A stretch of DNA of 64,000 bases from Aselliscus stoliczkanus (GCA_033961575.1 CM066737.1:54164771-54228770); one strand, 5' to 3'; shown: positions 44,077-57,265, counted from the first letter of the stretch. A program made the numbers and translations. Notes: a model not told the origin generated them from the sequence alone.

Positions 44077-44486
44077 TGCCGAGTCCAGTGCAGCCAGTTG
44101 AATGGTCTGGAGGGGGGAACAATAGAGGATTAAGAAAGACAGACAAAGAAATACTTGAAAGCAGGGGCTAGGCGGACAGCTGTCCCCTGATGGAAGGACA
44201 GTGACCCAGTCCAGCAGCTGTGGTTTATTGATATAGGCTTCCTAAAGCTGAGGGAGGAAAGGGGAGGCAACAGCCTTGGGCAGGGACTGTTCCGTGTGTC
44301 AGCTCCATGCATCAGCTGCAGAATGTCTGCACCCAATGTATTGAAACAGGATGATTTGCAGCCAGTGCACCTAAACCACCTCCGTATGCTGAGGTGCTGT
44401 GTCAGCCTTGCAAAAACACAGCCAGAAAGTGTGCCTTACACTACCCTTTCCTTTACTGCTCCAGATGGTGGCCTTGATCCCTGGCA
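44077..44486 (-). repeat. Betaretrovirus-like ERV 5' LTR
   Basis: About 410 bp, TG...CA-bounded, homologous to 38605-39010. The minus strand has AATAAA near 44235. The two LTRs differ at many positions by eye, implying an old insertion. The matching 6-bp duplications fit class II ERVs. Confidence 0.92.
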
Positions 44487-44492
44487 AGTCTT
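44487..44492. repeat. Provirus 6-bp target duplication, right
   Basis: agtctt, matching 38599-38604. Confidence 0.8.
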
Positions 44493-47400
44493 TAGGGTTT
44501 TCTGTATAAAGAATCATGTTATCTGCAAAAAGTGACAATTTAACTTCTTCATTCCCAATTTGGATGCCTTTTTTTTCTTTCTCTTTGCCTGATTGCTCTG
44601 GCTAGGATTTCCAATACTATGTTGAATAACAGTGGTGACAGGGACAACCCTGTCTTGTTGCTGATTTTAGAGGAAAAGCTTTCAGTTTTTCACCATTATC
44701 TATGATATGATATGAGTAGAGGGTTTGTTATATATGGCCTTCATTATGTTGAGGTACTTTCCTTCTATACTCATTTTATTAAGTGTTTACTCATAAATGG
44801 ATGTTGTATCTTGCCAAATGTTTTTCTGCATCTATTGATTTAATCATATGATTTTTATCTTTTATTTTGTTTATGTGGTGTATCACATTGATTGATTTGC
44901 ATACGTTGAGCCATCCTTGTGTCCCTGGAATGAACTCCACTTGATTGTGATGTATAATCTTTTAAATGTATTGTTGTATATAATTTGCTAGAATTTTCTT
45001 TAGGATTTTTACATCTGTATTCATCAGAGATATTGGTCTGTAGTTTCCTGTTTTTGTGTTATCCTTTCCAGTTTTTGGTATCAGGGTAAAGTTGGCCTCA
45101 TAAAATGAGTTACAGTCTTGCCTCTTCAATTTTTTGGAAGTGTTTAAGGAGCACAGGTATTAAATGCTCTTTGTATGTTTGGTAGAATTCACTAGTGAAG
45201 CCATCTGGTCGTGGACTTGTGTTTATGGAAGGCTTTGGATGATTGTTTCAGTTTCCTTACTGTTCATCAGTTATTTAGATTTTCCAGTTGTTCATGATTT
45301 CTAAGGCTATGTGTTTCTAAGAACTTATCCAATTCTTCTGGGTTATTGAATTTGATGGTATATAGTCCTTATAGAATTCTCAAATGATCCTTTGTATTTT
45401 TGTGCTTTCCATGGTAATTCTCACCTTTCATTTCTGATTTTGTTCATTTATGTCTTTTTTCTTTTTACCTTAGTGAATCTAGCCAGGGTTTTGATAAGTT
45501 TACTAATCTTTTCAGAGAACCAGCTCTTTGTTGCATTAATGTTTTTCTATTGTCATATTGTTCTCTATTTCATTTAGTTCTACTCTAATTTTTATTATTT
45601 CCTTCCTTCTGCTGTCTTTGGGTTTCATTTGTTCTTTTTTTTCTGGTTCTTTAAGATGTAATATTAGGTTGTTTATTTGGGATTTTTCTTGTTTCTTGAG
45701 ATAAGCATGTAATGATATGAATTTCCCGCTTATTACTGGTTTTTGTGCAACCCAATTATTTCAATAGGTTGTCTTTTCATTCTTATTTGTTTCTATGTAT
45801 CTTTTGACCTCTCTTCTTATTTCTTCTTTCACCCAGTCATTCTTTAATAGCATGTTGACCTCCACATTTTTGTGGTTTTTACTACTTTATTTTTGCAGTT
45901 GCTCTCCAATTTCTAAACCTTGTGGTCAGAGAATATGATTTCAATCTCCTTAAATTTGCTGAGACTAGGTTTATGTCCCAATATATGGTCTATCCTTGAG
46001 AATGTTCCATGTACACTACAAAAGAATATATAGTCTGATGTTCTAAAATGAAGTGCTCTGTAAGTATCATTTATGTCTATTTGGTTTAATGTGTCATTTA
46101 TGGGTGATATTTCCTTACCTATATTATGTTTGGATGATCTATCCATAGCTGTCAATGATGTATTTAGGTCCCCTACTATAATTGTGTTTTGGTCAGTTTC
46201 TTCCTTTAGTTCTGTTAGTAGTTGCTATATATATTTTTGTGCTTCTTGATTAGGGACATATATATTGATGTGTTATGTCTTTTGTTGTATTGTCCCCTTT
46301 ATCATTGTGAAATGTCCATCTTTGTCTTGTTATTTTTGTTTTTTTGTCCTGAAAGTCTGTTTCATCAGATATAAATGTGGCTATAACCGTTTTTCTCTGG
46401 ATTCCATTTGCTTGGAGTTTCATTTTCCATACTTTCACTTTAAGTCTATATTTATCCTTGTGGCTGAGATGTGTTATGTTTAAGTGAATAGTGCCCTGTT
46501 CTGTGTAGGTGTTGACATTTCCTGATCCTATCTGTCTGTTAGTAATCTTGCTCATGGTTTTGTGTTCTTTTGCCTCTTTTGTTTCAGTTTGGATAGCCTC
46601 CTTCAGTATTTCCTATAATGCAGATCATGTGGTAGAAAATCCTCTCAGCTTCTGTATATCTGGAAAGGTCTGTATATCTCCTTTATATCCAAAGGATAAC
46701 TTTACTGGATATATTATTTTTGGCTGGTAATTTCTCTCTTTCCATAGCTTGAATATTTGATTCCCTCCATCCTGGCTTGTAGTTTCTACTGAAAAATTTG
46801 ATGATAATCTAATGGGATTTCTTTATAGGGTACTGTCTTTTACCTGGCTGCCTTGAGAATACTTTGTCATTAATTTTTGACAGCTTCAATATAATGTGCC
46901 TTGGGGAAGGCCTGTTGGGATTGAGTTAATTAGGTGTCCTGTTTGCTTCTTGGATTTGAGGACCCAGTCTTTGCATAGGTTTGGGAAGTTCTCATTGACT
47001 GTTTGAAAAGGCTCTCTGTGTCCTTCTCCCTCTCTTCTTCTGATATACCTATTATTCTTATGTTGCTCTTTCTGATGGAGTCAGATAGTTCTTGTAGTGT
47101 TCTTTCATTTCTTTTTTTTTTCTTTTTAGAGGACAGTGTCACTGGCCCTCATATGTGGGATTGGAACCGAGGCCATTGACGTCCCAAGCCAGGTCTTAAC
47201 CACCGTGCCACTCGGCTGGCCCTCTTTCATTTCTTTTAACTCTCAAGTCTCTCTCTTCTTCCATATGTGTCATTGCCAGATTTCTATCTTCAAAATCACT
47301 AATTTTTTCTTCCATCTTGTCAGCTCTATTTCCTAAGCTGGCTGTTTCATTCTTCATTGGTTTTATTGAGTTCTTCATCTCCAGAATTTCTATTTGGTTC

Positions 47401-48665
47401 TTTTTAAAAATTTCAATCTCTTTGGTAAAATATTCATTTTGTTGATTTTATTTCTGAGTTTCTCAAACTACCTATCTGACTTTTCTTGCATCTTGCTGAG
47501 TTTTTTTTTTTTTTAGAACTGCAATCTTGAATTCTCTGTCATTGAACTCACATATTTCTACATCTTTCAGTTCATTTCTGAAGATTTTTCTTTTTTTTTT
47601 CTGATCTACCTTGTTACCTTGGTTATTCATGACAATTGATGAATTATTATTTCTCTTCCGAGACATTGATAGGAGTGGATTCTGCAGCAGGTTGATATGA
47701 AAAGTTCTTTCTTTTGCTTTTCTGTAGGTGTTGTGGGAACATTTTATTTTCTCTCGTGTTGTAGCATTTTAGTTTCTCTTGCACTGTTCTGGCTTCTCAC
47801 ATGATAGGAGGTTTTTTGGGAGGTGTGCTTCTCTTCTGTGATCAGGTCACCTCATTCTTAGGGCACTGCTCCTTGGATGGATGTGGTGGCTAACTTGGTT
47901 CTGAGCCTCTGAAATCCCAATGTTTCCCCTATAGCCTGATGCAGAGCTTGTGTGTCTCAGCAGCCCTGGTTTCCCCTGCAGGGATCAGCCCAGAAAGGTT
48001 GGGGCAGGGTGGGCTGGGAAAGGCAGCTGGTGTGTTTGTGGCTCCAGGAAATGGCAATTTCCATCACAAAGCTATCTCACTTTTACAGCTCCATCCCTGT
48101 CACTGGAATTAGCCACTCTGTGTGTCTGCTGCTGCAGGATTGTCACTACAGTTCTCAGGGCTGTGGATATTCTGATTTTAATCCGACACTGCTACAATTT
48201 CTTTTGGAACACACTTCTAACAATGGGTGTGAGCTCTGGGAGGGTGGGGGGAGGTGGCCAGGCTCTATGTCTTTGTTTTCTGTCTGGAAGTGAGGGCTTA
48301 AACCAGATTTCTCATCTTTCTGTATTCGGCCTTTGCCCTGAGGTTTCTGCCCCAAATGCTGGGTTCAGCCATATTATATACTGATACCTCAGGCAAGACT
48401 GTGGGCCACAGAAAGTTCATCTACAACTTGAATCTTTTCTTTTCCCAAGATTGCAGTAAGCTCCATGCTGTGTACCATGGCCAATGTCTCTGCTCTTCCC
48501 CCTTCTGTCCTCCCTTGCTTGTCTGATTTGCCTACCTTCAGATGTTTTGATGTGCAGATCTCTCAGATGGGTTTGTGTGTTATGTAGAGTATCCTTTGTT
48601 GAATTATAGCTGTTGTCACTTCCAGGGGAAATGTGAAGGATCACTCTTCATGCTGCCATGTTTCT
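44493..48665 (-). mobile_element. Older near-complete L1 (ORF2, ORF1, 5'UTR)
   Basis: The minus strand carries a 5'UTR (about 48665-47670), decayed ORF1 (about 47670-46750), then ORF2 endonuclease (about 46500-45900) and reverse transcriptase (about 45500-44493), continuing at 38598-38381 beyond the provirus. Many stops. It differs in sequence from the young L1 lineage and from the 13.7-16.3 kb element. A SINE interrupts ORF1. Confidence 0.88.
47116..47222 (-). mobile_element. Short head-only SINE
   Basis: Antisense, with 'gtgtcactggccctcatatg' and 'cactcggctggcc'. Duplications tctttcatttctttt at 47101-47115 and 47223-47237. Confidence 0.94.
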
Positions 48666-48705
48666 GACATTACTATGATTCACATTCAGATGTAGACAAA
48701 TGATA

Positions 48706-49975
48706 TTGGGTTGTCAGAAAAGTCATGATGTATGGTTGTGACCGATGGCACTAGTTCATTTTTGGAAGTACTAGAGTCATTCGCATCTATGTTATTGCTA
48801 TGTCATTTGACAGCTGACTGTTCTAGCTTCATTGTTAAAAGGAAAAACTGAGCGATTTGGTTGAGTTTTGGAGATTTTACAACACGTTGAAGATGGAAGA
48901 CCAAACTGTACATTTTTGCCATATTTTACTGTTTTACTTCCATAAACGGAAGAACTCGCATCAAGCTTGTGAAAAGTTGCATGAAGTTTACGGTGACAAT
49001 GCTCTACAAGAACATCAGCGTCAATGATGGTTCATGAAATTCTGTGCTGGTGATTTTGATCTCAATGATGCTCCTCGGTCAGGGAGGCCCACCAAGGTTG
49101 ATAATGACAAAATAAAGGCATTGATCAAGTCGAACCCATGTTACATGACACAAGAGATTGCAGAAACATTGAACATCCATCATTCAAGCATTCATGACCA
49201 CCCGAAGAAGCTGGGATATTTGAGTTCTGCGTAAACTCAAAGAAGTTCATTTGACAGCGTGTATAAACATGTGCAATGTGCTCATTAAACGTGAAGAAAA
49301 CAATCCTTTTTTGAAGCAACTGATAACTGGTGATGAGATGTGGATTGTTTACAACAATGTGGTGCACAAATGGTCTTGGTCCCGACGTGATGATGTGCCT
49401 CAAATGACATTGAAAGCAGACATTCATCAGAGGAAGGGTATGCTTTCAGTGTGGCTGGATTTTAAAGGTGTCATGTTTTTTGAGCTCCTACCAAGGAACC
49501 AAACAATCAATTTGAATGTGTACTGTCGGCAATTGGACATTTTGAACGAATCCATCATCCATAAATATCCAGAGCTTTTAATTGTAAAGGAGACGTGGTC
49601 CACCGTTACAATGCGAGACCACATCAAGTTTGATCACCCGTCAAAAATTATTGGAATTTGGATGGGATGTGTTGCCATACCCACCATACTCACCTGACCT
49701 TGCAACGTCAGACTTCCACTTGTTTTGTTCTCTTCAAAACTCCTTGCATGGTATAACGTTTAATTCAGATGAGGCTGTAAATCAGCACCTTGTTCAGGTT
49801 TTTGCAAATAAGGACAGGTCCTTCTTTGAATGAGGAATTGTGAAGCTCACTGAAAGATGGCAAAAGGTTATTGAACAAAACGGGCAATATATCATTGATT
49901 GATATATTCTTTATATAAATAAATGACCTTTGAAAAACATAGACAAAATACGTCATGACTTTTCTGACAACCCAA
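48706..49975 (+). mobile_element. Mariner DNA transposon
   Basis: 1,270 bp flanked by TA dinucleotides (48704-48705 and 49976-49977). Terminal inverted repeats start ttgggttgtcagaaaagtca on both ends and agree at about 26 of the first 27 positions. It contains one mariner-type transposase pseudogene. Mariner moves by cut-and-paste and is not spread by L1. The good terminal match suggests recent activity relative to the old L1 it neighbours. Confidence 0.96.
48893..49902 (+). pseudogene. Mariner transposase pseudogene
   Basis: Begins near 48893. The N-terminal helix-turn-helix DNA-binding part includes DLNDAPRSGRPTKVDNDKIKAL (about 49060-49125) and a second HTH (QEIAETLNIHHSSIHDH). Catalytic region: first Asp in TGDEMW (about 49327-49345); the second Asp position is changed (the usual DNARPH reads YNARPH near 49605-49622); the third Asp is in YSPDLATSDFHLF (about 49688-49725). 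Stops and frameshifts occur near 49028, 49232, 49610-49640 and 49830. Inactive. Confidence 0.9.
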
Positions 49976-50118
49976 TAGTTCTGAGGAATATGAAAATATG
50001 CTATGAAACTGTTTTAAGAAGCTATTCATAGAATATATAAAATATAAGTGTGGTTAGAACAAAAAATCCTGGAGTAATAAACACTCATGTTTATACTGAA
50101 ACATTCATCCAATTTTTA

Positions 50119-50240
50119 TTTGTTTGTTTGTTTGTTTGTTTGTTTTTGAGGGCAGTGTCACTGGCCGCATATGTGGGATCTGAACCGGGGTTGCTGGCGT
50201 CCCAAGCCAGCTCTTAACCGCTGCGCCACTCGGTCAGCCC
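50119..50240 (-). mobile_element. Short head-only SINE
   Basis: Antisense with a (TTTG)n-type tail at 50119-50145 and 'ctcttaaccgctgcgccact'. Duplications catccaattttta and catcgaattttta at 50106-50118 and 50241-50253. Confidence 0.92.
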
Positions 50241-50253
50241 CATCGAATTTTTA

Positions 50254-51060
50254 AAATGTTCAATGAGCATTCCTACAATGAGAGGGGGAGAAAAAGATGG
50301 AAATGTTGTATGTCATTGTGTTACACAGCACACAGAGTGATTGGAGCAGAAGACACAGTTATACAGACTACCTTTGTCATTAGGTGATCATGTAATATCC
50401 CATGGGCTGGAGAGTCTTGCCTATGAACTTTGTCTCTACTTGGCCTAGTGTCCTGGGTATTTTTCCCTTTTATTCTAATAGTGCAGAATAGCAGCTTAGG
50501 TCAGCAAATGGCATTTATCTATGTTCCTGTGATTCTTCAGAGCAGAGAGATATTACATTTAATTTTTGAAAAGAATGCTTAGAATACAACATGAGGTACA
50601 ATAAGAACATACTTAAATCCATACATGCAATGGAACTATCTATCATGCAGCTTATACAAAGTGAGGTAGAATGCTATTTAGTAATATGGAATAATGTTAA
50701 GTTGTATGAAAGAAAATTCTAGAATGACATGCATCGAATAATAAAGTTTTTGAGAAAAATACCACTGAAATAGGATATACACACAATCATACCTCCTTCT
50801 CATTAACTGAGGAAGATGTGTCTTCTGAGCATTCATGTAGGTTGCACACATACATGAGAATGTAGTAGACTTTCAGATTTATCACCACATTTCAATGCAG
50901 GTGGCATTTTTCATTCTGGCCCATTACTGTGTTGGGTTTTTTGGAGGTAAATGGTGAGAGAAAGTTGATGTTTTAGAAGTCATCTCATAAAATTGTATAA
51001 AGCAGATTTATAGCCACCTTCCTGAATACTACTTGAACAGTTGTTCTCAAACATTTTGTT
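50254..51060. other. No recognised feature
   Basis: AT-rich unique-looking sequence with no gene signal. Confidence 0.45.
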
Positions 51061-51064
51061 CTGA

Positions 51065-51325
51065 AGACCCCTAAAAGCTTTTGTTTAGGGGTATTATGTC
51101 TGCCAATATTTGAAAATTATAAAATGACCACTGTTCCATATACCTGAAGCTGAAGTAGAATAATATTGAATATATATGATGTAAAGTACAGCATAGGGAA
51201 TATAGCCAATGGTGTTGTAAAAGGTATATATGATGTCAGAGGGGTAGTAGAATAGGGAGTTATCACTTTGTGAGGGGTGTAGACATCTAACTATTATGTA
51301 GCTTTGTATGCCTGAAACTAAGAAG
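51065..51325 (+). mobile_element. L1 3'-end fragment
   Basis: 'cctgaagctgaagtagaata', 'gtaaagtacagcatagggaa' and 'tatcactttgtgaggggtgt' form the same 3'UTR type as 58940-59440. Confidence 0.8.
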
Positions 51326-51385
51326 AAAATAATGCAGAGAACTTTTAAATTTATTTATTTATTTATTTAAAATAACAATGTTAAA

Positions 51386-51507
51386 GGGCCGGCCGAGTGG
51401 TGTGTTGGTTAAGCGCTGGCTTGGGAAGCCAGCGGCCCCGGTTCGGTCCTACATATGAGAGACAATGACACTGCCCTCAAAATAAAGAAAGAAAGAAAGA
51501 AAGAAAG
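51386..51507 (+). mobile_element. Short head-only SINE
   Basis: 'gggccggccgagtggtgtgt', hairpin, tail ending in (GAAA)n. Duplications aacaatgttaaa at 51374-51385 and 51508-51519. Confidence 0.94.
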
Positions 51508-51548
51508 AACAATGTTAAACACATTTCATGCTTAAATAAAAAGCTCAT

Positions 51549-51969
51549 GGGCCGGCTGAGTGGCGCGTTGGTTAAGAGTTGGGTTGGGACACAAGCTCTG
51601 AGCAGCAGGGCCCCGGTTTGTATCCCACATGAGGGCCAGAGACGCTGTGCCTCTACAGCTAAGATGGTGAACAGCAGCTCGACCTGGAGCTGGGCTGCTG
51701 TAATTCACTGGAGATGGCGTATGCTGCAGTTGGGCTGGCCGGCAGTTGGCGTGAGCTTTCATGAGCTGCCGTGAGCTGCCGTGAGTGGCCATCCAATGGC
51801 CTGTGAGCGACTTCCTCACCGGGAAAGAGCACAGTGATAATACCACCATGGGCCAGTGAAGCGATGCCCTCCACAACTAGATGGAAGAACAAAAGAACAG
51901 CAACTTGTCTGTTCCCCTTCCCCAGTTCCAACGCTTTTCCCCCGCAGTTCCCCCCAAAATAAAAATAAA
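51549..51969 (+). mobile_element. Long-form tRNA-derived SINE
   Basis: 'gggccggctgagtggcgcgt' head, 'gctgtgcctctacagctaag', a body of sgtgagctgcc-type repeats, 'cttgtctgttccccttccc', (AAATA)n tail. Duplications aataaaaagctcat at 51535-51548 and 51970-51983. Confidence 0.94.
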
Positions 51970-52059
51970 AATAAAAAGCTCATCCTATATGTAAAATAAC
52001 CCTGTTTGTTTAAAACAAAAGTTTCCATTTTCTATAGTGACCTTTGATCAACCTTTTTG

Positions 52060-52205
52060 AAGGTAGGGAAATTATTTCACCAAAATTGAGACTAAGGATC
52101 AGAGTGGTTAAGCAGCATGCTGAAAGTCACATGGTTGATGAGTGGCAGAGTTGAGACTCAAGTCCTCATCTGTTTTTCTGAAAGTCTGATTTAAAACTAT
52201 TTATC
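52060..52205 (+). mobile_element. MIR (ancient SINE)
   Basis: 'cagagtggttaagcagcatg', 'aaagtcacatggttgatgag' and 'tggcagagttgagactcaag' follow the MIR core pattern of mammals. Confidence 0.8.
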
Positions 52206-53588
52206 CCCTCCCCTGAGAAACATGATAAGGTAGGTTGTGGGTCTTGATAACTCTCTCCATTTCCTGGGCTCTAAGAACCTGTTGTAATCTTTCATAGTTT
52301 GCACTCTGGTGTATCTCTAATCCAGCCTAAACTTCTCTTGTGGATCCTATTTAGACTGGGATTGCTTTTATTTATTTATTTTTTTGCTTTAGAATCCACA
52401 GATCCAGTGATATGCTGGACCTGGCTCAGACCAGAACACAAGAGTTTGATTTTCTGCATCACATGACAATTTAGCATTCACAAACATCATATTGGTGGCT
52501 AAAATAGCAGGCCATGGTGTGTGTGTGTGCGGGAGAGGGGGTAAACTATGGAATCTGGAAATGTTGGAAATCAGAAGTGCAAGGCTCCTCACCTGAAGGC
52601 CTATTTCATGCATGCTACTACCCAGGACTGACCACACAGGCATTGCCTCTAAGCTTATTATAGGAGAAAGTGCTGCATCATGGTGCAGCTCTGTTTCTGT
52701 AATGTGAATGGCTGTATGTGATAGGACTTGTGTATGCTTGTATGACCCTGATGGTAACTTTGTTCAGTCTTTACCAACCTTACTGAATTGTTTAAAATCT
52801 TAACATGGTTGCAAGAAACCTACCTCTACATATAATATTCACTGGCAGTGAGGCTTCGGCTTTACCTGGTCAGAGCCGATTTCTATATGTGAGATATTTA
52901 GTTTTATCACCCTGTTGCCTTCGGATACTTTGTGAGAGTTGTTTCTCTTCTCAGCAAACATTTTGTCTTTGCAACTCTAATAAGACACATTTGTCCAAGT
53001 GTAGGCTCAGCTTCCTTTGACTGTGACAAAACCTGATTTTCTAGTTTGTCTTCCTCTGACATCCAGACACTTTATCATCTGCAGGTCATTTTTAAGTGAC
53101 CAGCAATCTACAGCTTCCATTTGCAGAAATGCATCTGGTCTCTTGAGCTATGGGAGGCTGAAAAGTGTTTTGTTACAGAAACTGGAATATGAATCTGTAT
53201 CTCTAAAAAGGGAAATGTGCTTCTTATCCCCTGATTACTTCCTCATTAATCCCCGTGTAAAAAGTTCCCATTTTCTAAATACTTATTGCATGGAGAACTT
53301 CAGGTATTATCTCTATTGTTTCATTCATTCATTCATTAGAGTGGGCATGGTATAAGTGACTGAGATCAAAAACAACACTCTGCTTCTGAGGATGTATGTG
53401 CATTTACTGGTTTCCTTAGAAAGCTAACATCAAGAACATTTTGATGACATTCTGGTTTCCATGGCAACTAAGATATGCCATTTTATCCTGGAGGAAGAAA
53501 TATTTAATAGGGATATTTAAAGGTTGGAAGGGTGGACCAGCAGCAAAAATATGCAGCCTAGTAAGTTTCTACTGTCACTGTGAGATAC

Positions 53589-53640
<52 letters not shown>

Positions 53641-54050
53641 TGTGTTTTGGGAAGGTGAGGTATTTACTTGGGGATTAGGAGATATAAGCCCTTTTTCTTA
53701 CTGTTTTATTAAAGACTGAAAGTTCTTACTGAAAAGACCCTGAGGTGATGAGTCACATTTCTTTGTGTTCTAAGATGACACCTGTTGTATGAAGGTATTG
53801 TGATCTGAGTTCTCTAAAGCAGAAGTCTCAAAATATTTCTGAACTTACATCTCTGTTTAAAAAAGTTTTTTGCTTGTATCCTTAACGATGTACTTTAATC
53901 ATTTTATATCTACTGCTAGTAAGAATTCATCATGTGTCCATTTTGGGAGAGATAATTTGAAGCCAACATATGATGAGATAAAATGAGTATGATTGGAAGC
54001 TCTAATGTAATTTTGTGGAATTTGAGGGTTGATATAGTGCTCACTTTGAG
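52206..54050. other. Unique-looking interval with (TG)n
   Basis: (TG)n at 53592-53645 and a short (CATT)n near 53321-53336. 53700-53870 matches 60185-60380 (see that entry). Frames of 71-116 codons have no recognisable motif. Confidence 0.45.
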
Positions 54051-54500
54051 TAGTTGACTGACAGGGCCCAGGCACGTTCAGGAGCGTGCCATGGAGGTCC
54101 TGGGATGGGGTCCTGGAATGCCCAGCTGTGTGCAGGCCAACACTCGGACCCTGACCCCTAGCTGATGAACCTTGAGGCACACACCACAGAGGTCCTGGGA
54201 TGGGGACTGGGAATGTCCAGCTTTGTACAAGCTGACACACGGAACCCAACCCCTAGCCAGATGGCCTTGACTTTGGAGCCCAATGCATAGGAGACAGGCT
54301 CCAGTTACATAAGCCCTTTTGGTTAAACATGCTTTGCACCTGCAAGAGGGAGCATATGCACTCCGTGCATTCTCCTCCCGAAAACCTCTATATAATGGTT
54401 GCTATTGTTGGTTAAAGACGCTGGTTCCTCCTCAAATTGGCTCCACATGCCTTCTTTACCGTGGGCATCTTACTGCTGAAACCACACCCACAAACCTTGG
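54050..54500 (+). repeat. Putative solo LTR with tandem U3 repeat
   Basis: Contains two adjacent near-repeats (54091-54175 and 54185-54270) sharing 'gaggtcctgggatggg' and 'aatgnccagct', then a TATA-like 'cctctatataatgg' at about 54383 and a compact downstream part ending in cacacccaca. A doubled upstream block before a TATA box is usual for retroviral enhancers. No internal ERV sequence is next to it. Edges and class are uncertain. Confidence 0.5.
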
Positions 54501-54564
54501 GTGATGACACTGACAGATGGATTAAGGGAGATTTTATCTTTAAAAGACAAATTTACTGTCATCA

Positions 54565-54845
54565 TACCACTGATTAAAATCTGTAAATGGCTCGTCATTT
54601 ATTATATAAGCATAAGGTATGAGCTCCTTAACAAAGGATCTGATTTTTGTTTTTGTTGTTTAGGAAGTAGATGTTGCCGATGTTACATTATTTCTGTATT
54701 TATTATGTTTCAAAAGAAAGTCATAGCAACTAAAGGCCTTACTGTTCATTTGTCATCAGGCTATGTCCTTTAGATAGAAGTAGATATTATGCTGGGTAAA
54801 GGATATCTAAGTCTCTCGTTTGGCACCAAATCTTATACACTGCTC
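54565..54845 (+). repeat. Duplicated segment A, copy 1
   Basis: Direct repeat of 55474-55750 (shared 'tatataagcata', 'tatttattatgtttcaaaag', same order throughout). Clearly diverged. Confidence 0.8.
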
Positions 54846-54989
54846 TGTTATGGTGAGACTCCATGCTATCATTAAATGAATACTTACCCAAATTATTATT
54901 TATCTCAGTAATTAATAAGGGGACAACTAAACTATTAAACACTTTTTAAATAAGAATTTAAGATTTCAATATTGCTTTTTATAAGATAA

Positions 54990-55310
54990 CTTGTGTACGC
55001 ATTAATAAGAATAGGAATCATTTGCATTGCTATGGATAGGAAACAATGGCATTACTATCAGTATTCTACATGTCAGCTTCTGTTGCTTAAAGATTGGTAA
55101 AGTAGTCTAATCAATCATCAAAGATGATGAAAAGGTCATACCTCTATTGAAAGAGCTAATCCCTGGAGGGCCCACTAGCCAATGCCCAACTTTCCACTGT
55201 AAGGCCCCAGTACTTTCTTGTGCTTATTTCTGAGCCTTTGACATGTTTTTCAGGTAGGGAGGTATTAAGAGAAGTGTTCACATTTTAAGAGAATTCCTCA
55301 CTAGAAGTGT
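54990..55310 (+). repeat. Low-copy segment B, copy 2
   Basis: Matches 24490-24860: 'taagaataggaatca', 'ggcccactagccaatgcc', 'gacatgtttt'. It lies between the two A copies. Confidence 0.7.
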
Positions 55311-55473
55311 TTTGTTGTTGTTGTTGTTGTTGTTATATGCTACACAAATGTCCAAAGCCACCACTCTGGTCAGCAGGTGGCACTTAAGACATTGTGCTCA
55401 CTGTGCGCAGCTGACACACAAATTAATAAACATTCTCAATATTCTCTTTATTCGTAGTAAATGAACCATCAAA

Positions 55474-55750
55474 CCACTAACTGGAATCTGTAAGTGGCTC
55501 TTGGTTTGTTTGCTATATAAGCATAAAATATGAGCTTCTGCACAAAGGTTCTGATTTTTGGATTTGCATTTTGGAAAGTGGATGTTGTTGATGTTATAGT
55601 TATTTCGGTATTTATTATGTTTCAAAAGAAATGCATAGCATCTAAAAGACTTACTGTTGCAGTCTTTGTCAGGGTATGTGCTTTAGGAAGAAGCAGGTGC
55701 TAGGTAAAAAATATCAAAATCTTTTGGCTCCATATCCTATACCTCTTCCA
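55474..55750 (+). repeat. Duplicated segment A, copy 2
   Basis: See 54565-54845. The copies are about 905 bases apart, start to start. Confidence 0.8.
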
Positions 55751-56050
55751 TGGTGCTGTGACTGGGAGTCTGCCAAGCCCGTTTTGCCTTTACCGACCTG
55801 CTCCCTGGTAGGCTCTGCCAGTCAGGTTCACCAAAGTGAGACAAGTAGTGTGCAGGAAGGAAAACCTGAATGTGCTTCCCTCTTGGTTCTCTTTCCCTCA
55901 GTGTCACCTGAACAAAGTCACTACACAAAAACAAGGCCATATGATTTCAGCAAGGGCAGAATGTCCAAAATATAGTTTTGGTCCAAACTTCAAGGTGTCT
56001 CCATATCGTATCCCCTCAAAAAGCCTAGCACCAGCATACTGGTGAACTAA
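55751..56050. other. No recognised feature
   Basis: A 99-codon + frame (55676-55975) overlaps segment A and shows no motif. Confidence 0.4.
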
Positions 56051-56051
56051 C

Positions 56052-56790
<739 letters not shown>

Positions 56791-57100
56791 TTGGATATTC
56801 CACTTGATATTGTCCATTATTTTGGAAAATTCTCAGCTATTGTTTCTTCAAATATTTTTGCTTTCCCAAGCTCTCTTCTGGAATTCCTCGCATATCTCTC
56901 ATATGGTTAGGTATATAAAGTTAATAATTAATATTTACTTTGATCAATATAAAATATCATCCTAAGAACTTTTCAAAGATATTTTCCTTGCATTCTCTTT
57001 GTATGGTACCATTTTTCTATGGTTGCTTTCTTTTTATTCACCTATATCTGATATTTCATTTCATATCTCCTTAAAGTCTCTAGAGTTATATCTAGGTGCA
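56791..57100 (-). mobile_element. Ancient L1 ORF1 remnant
   Basis: Antisense 'tcagctattgtttcttcaaa' and following phrases fit old L1 ORF1. Weak. Confidence 0.5.
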
Positions 57101-57168
57101 TATGTACATATAAATGCATGTTCTGTATAATCTTTTATAATATGATAAGGAAAATCAAGTCTACTTTT

Positions 57169-57265
57169 TTTGAGGGCAGTGTCACTGGCCCTCATATGTG
57201 GGACCCAAACCAGGGCCGCTGGCTTCCCAAACCAGTGCTTAACCACCGCGCCACTCGGCCGGCCC
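57169..57265 (-). mobile_element. Short head-only SINE
   Basis: 'cactggccctcatatgtggg', 'gccactcggccggccc'. Duplications tcaagtctactttt at 57155-57168 and 57266-57279. Confidence 0.94.

Noticed and set aside
55365..55390. Isolated CTCF-like site 'ggtcagcaggtggcac'
   Set aside because: A single partial match with no supporting context; kept only as a note beside the SINE-borne motif.
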